NCBI RefSeq assembly: GCF_001661595.2
Contig: NZ_LYPF02000014.1
Location: 1-64,000 of the forward strand
Length of the DNA: 64,000 nucleotides
Source of the DNA: Crocinitomix algicola
GTDB taxonomy: Bacteria > Bacteroidota > Bacteroidia > Flavobacteriales_D > Crocinitomicaceae
Direction: 5' to 3'
Shown: positions 62,023 through 64,000 of the stretch, piece after piece
How positions within the stretch are numbered: position 1 is the first letter of the stretch
Layout: each line of letters begins with the position of its first letter
Notes under the pieces: model-generated
Told to the model about the DNA's origin: nothing
Databases searched by the model: none
What the model saw: the letters and a program-made list of their open reading frames with translations, nothing else
Made by a program: the position numbers and the translations under genes

Positions 62023-63170
62023 ATTTTTTGAAGTTTATGAATTAGACCTGAGCGTTTTTCACTCACTAATATTTCTAAAATTAGACAGATCAAACCTAAA
62101 GCTAAAAACCATTGAAAATGATCTTTATAGTCCGTATAAAGTTTCGAATCCATTTCAGTTTTATCAATTCCTCTAACACTGGATAAAATTCCCCTTAGAT
62201 CAACATATGCCCCTTGAGCGGCGGTATACACCCCACCACCAGCTTTAGCAATATCTAAAAGCATTTTTTCGTTCAACTTGGTCGTCACTGTATTGCCTTG
62301 TGAATCTTTTTTTAATCCAACCATACGACCATTTTTGTAATCTGGAAATGGCGTTCCTACAGGTTTACCCATTCCTACGGTATTTATTACTACTCCCTGC
62401 TCTTGCGCACTCTTAGCTTGACTGAGGGCATTGCCTTGATGGTCTTCTCCGTCTGAGATTATAATGATTGATTTATTCACGCCATTGTCAAAATCAAAAG
62501 ATTTCATGGAAGTTTCAATAGCCATACCTACAGCTGTCCCTTGGTTGCTAATCATTTCAGGTTGAACAGTAGCAAGGAATAATTTTGCAGCACCATAATC
62601 TATTGTTAAGGGCAAATGGACAAAAGCATCACCTGCAAAAAGGACTAATCCAACCTTGTCACCGTGAAGCTCATTCAAGAGTTGTTCTATCGCCATTTTC
62701 GCTACACGTAATCGATCTCTTTTTGGATCTAAATCTAATGCTCGCATAGAATTTGAAATATCCAAAGCAATCATTATTTCAATTCCTTCTGATACAGCTT
62801 TTTGGCTGCCTTTTCCGTATTGTGGATTTGCTAAAGCCAAGATTAAAAAAGCGAGTGCATTCCTAAAGAAAAAGAACTTCCAAAAGGATTTCACGGAGGA
62901 AACGGGTAAGGTTAAATAGGGAAGAAGTCTTTGATCAGCAAGTTTCTTCATCACCTTATTTTTCCAACCTATTCGTAATAAATAGCCCAATATGTAGATC
63001 GGGATAATCAATAATAACCACAAAAATTCGCGGTGTTCTATACGAAAAGCCTCTACTTGTTCTATCAAGTAATAGTAAAGGCCAAAAAAGGTTAGCCAGA
63101 ACAAAACCTCCCAAATTATTATGGAAAAGAGGATTGTTCTCACATTGTATCTATGTAAATGCTCTTCCAT
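62019..63170 (-). CDS. batB: BatB, membrane von Willebrand A protein
   Basis: 383 residues. Membrane segments near 12-35 and 48-65, a further one near 90-105, a VWA domain at about 130-330 with the metal-ion-dependent adhesion motif DISNS and IIISDGEDHQGNAL, and a C-terminal membrane helix (FLALGLICLILEILV). It differs from BatA by the extra N-terminal helices. Directly follows batA without a gap; overlaps batC. Confidence 0.92.
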   Translation of the reverse strand: MEEHLHRYNVRTILFSIIIWEVLFWLTFFGLYYYLIEQVEAFRIEHREFLWLLLIIPIYILGYLLRIGWKNKVMKKLADQRLLPYLTLPVSSVKSFWKFFFFRNALAFLILALANPQYGKGSQKAVSEGIEIMIALDISNSMRALDLDPKRDRLRVAKMAIEQLLNELHGDKVGLVLFAGDAFVHLPLTIDYGAAKLFLATVQPEMISNQGTAVGMAIETSMKSFDFDNGVNKSIIIISDGEDHQGNALSQAKSAQEQGVVINTVGMGKPVGTPFPDYKNGRMVGLKKDSQGNTVTTKLNEKMLLDIAKAGGGVYTAAQGAYVDLRGILSSVRGIDKTEMDSKLYTDYKDHFQWFLALGLICLILEILVSEKRSGLIHKLQKI

Positions 63171-64000
63171 TTATGGTATACTTTTTAAAGCGGTATTTGC
63201 GATGATTTTGTGGAGCCCAATTAGAATTAATCCCCAAATCAATAAAGCGTAAAACTTTTCAGGTGGGTCTGTTTTAAATTCTAAAACCCTAACTTTTGAT
63301 TTTTCAAGGACATCAATTTCCTCATAAATTTCTTTCAGTTCGTCTTGATTTTGCGCTCTAAAATATTTTGTTCCTGTAATCTCAGCTATATTTTCTAAAA
63401 GTGCTTCATCTATGTTTACTTCAATATTTTGCATTACCGTTCCAAAAACAGATTGAACTGGATATGGAGCTAGTCCTTCTTTGCCAATGCCAATAGTATA
63501 AACCCGAATGCCATATTCTTTAGCTATTTGAGCGGCTGTAATAGGGTCAACCTCACCAGAATTATTCACTCCATCTGTAAGTAGAATTATGACTTTACTT
63601 TTAGCATCACTATTTTGTAATCTGTTAATTGCAGTAACTAATCCAGTGCCAATAGCAGTCCCTTGTGCTACCATGCCTGTTTCCACTTCTTCCAAGGCGT
63701 GTTTTAATAAATTATGGTCCGTGGTTAAAGGTATTTTTGTATAGGCCTCTCCTTCGTACAACACCAAACCTATTCGGTCAGAAGGGCGTTCTTCTATAAA
63801 ATCTGCCGCCACTTTTTTAGCAGATTCTAATCGGTTAGGTTTAAAGTCTTCAGCCAACATACTTCCCGAAACATCCATTGCTAAAACAATATCGATTCCT
63901 TCAATATTTTTTTTCTTGTACTCTTCAATATCTTTTTCATCATGAGGTCGAGCTAGAGCAAGAATAACAAATCCAATTCCGACTAAAAACAGTGTAAAGT
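63171..64000 (-). CDS. batA: BatA, membrane von Willebrand A protein (partial)
   Basis: The start lies beyond the right edge; the frame stays open to base 64000 with FVILALARPHDEKDIEE preceding the VWA domain. Visible: DVSGSMLAEDFKPNRL (DxSxS metal site), LTDGVNNSGEVDPITA, and a C-terminal membrane helix (FYALLIWGLILIGL). The internal ATG at 63878 is not the true start, since the upstream hydrophobic segment and KNIEGIDIVLAMDVSGS strand belong to the protein. A MoxR ATPase gene is expected upstream, outside the window. Confidence 0.92.
   Translation of the reverse strand, partial: FTLFLVGIGFVILALARPHDEKDIEEYKKKNIEGIDIVLAMDVSGSMLAEDFKPNRLESAKKVAADFIEERPSDRIGLVLYEGEAYTKIPLTTDHNLLKHALEEVETGMVAQGTAIGTGLVTAINRLQNSDAKSKVIILLTDGVNNSGEVDPITAAQIAKEYGIRVYTIGIGKEGLAPYPVQSVFGTVMQNIEVNIDEALLENIAEITGTKYFRAQNQDELKEIYEEIDVLEKSKVRVLEFKTDPPEKFYALLIWGLILIGLHKIIANTALKSIP

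Noticed and set aside
63759-63878. ATG at 63878 as start of the BatA gene
   Set aside because: The frame continues upstream to the window edge with a membrane segment and the strand leading into the DxSxS motif.

Overview
The window reads as a chromosome segment from a low-GC, marine or freshwater member of the Bacteroidota, most likely order Flavobacteriales and possibly near Crocinitomicaceae (family level is inference). The support is: secreted giant proteins ending in the gliding-motility/type IX secretion (T9SS) type B sorting domain, a PorP/SprF-family protein, a fused CcoNO cbb3 oxidase, an aerotolerance (Bat) operon, and recurring promoter elements of the Bacteroidota type (TAnnTTTG at -7). 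No rRNA, tRNA, CRISPR array, prophage, integrase or insertion sequence was seen, and no intergenic gap exceeds about 270 bases.

Layout. 1-1280: the 3' end of a giant T9SS substrate with 51-residue repeats. 1546-7761: a compact cbb3 oxidase operon, ccoS-ccoNO-ccoQ-ccoP-ccoG-ccoH-TauE/SafE-like; ccoS and ccoQ are very short genes. 7758-11348 (minus): a receiver-CRP fusion regulator, a tandem universal stress protein and a PAS histidine kinase, perhaps a redox/stress signalling group. 11618-20402: a lipoprotein, a PQQ-propeller secreted protein, an MtfA-type peptidase, a TetR-controlled SDR/DoxX pair with two clear palindromic operators, a K+/H+ antiporter and an orphan APS kinase. 20434-25208: small lipoproteins, a TIGR03032-type protein, a TetR plus DUF6503-peroxiredoxin fusion, and MepB. 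25247-30345 (minus): amino-acid decarboxylase plus symporter, ProC, a DoxD-DoxA fusion and a small cysteine-bearing exported protein.

30504-33736: housekeeping era, der and holA. 33842-38990: TonB-dependent receptor, outer-membrane beta-barrel-like protein, LuxR response regulator and glycosyltransferase. 39049-40407: gdhA. 40649-47487: a T9SS module (giant SBBP/PKD/type-B protein, SprF, and a TPR-PD40-OmpA-DUF1573 protein). 48062-51909: a tightly packed operon of an exported helical protein, an ECF sigma factor, a membrane anti-sigma-like protein and two lipoprotein redoxins; this is the best candidate here for a poorly described envelope-redox signalling unit. 52033-58695: DUF2130 nuclease-like protein, GH3-family protein, lipocalin-like lipoprotein, a pseudo-receiver/cyclase/HD protein, and a peroxiredoxin-thioredoxin-small protein operon. 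58765-64000 (minus): batE, batD, batC, batB and partial batA.

Taken together the region is rich in respiration, thiol redox and oxygen/stress tolerance functions, with T9SS surface proteins between. Several promoters put the -7 element within 8 bases of the start codon, suggesting leaderless or near-leaderless mRNAs.
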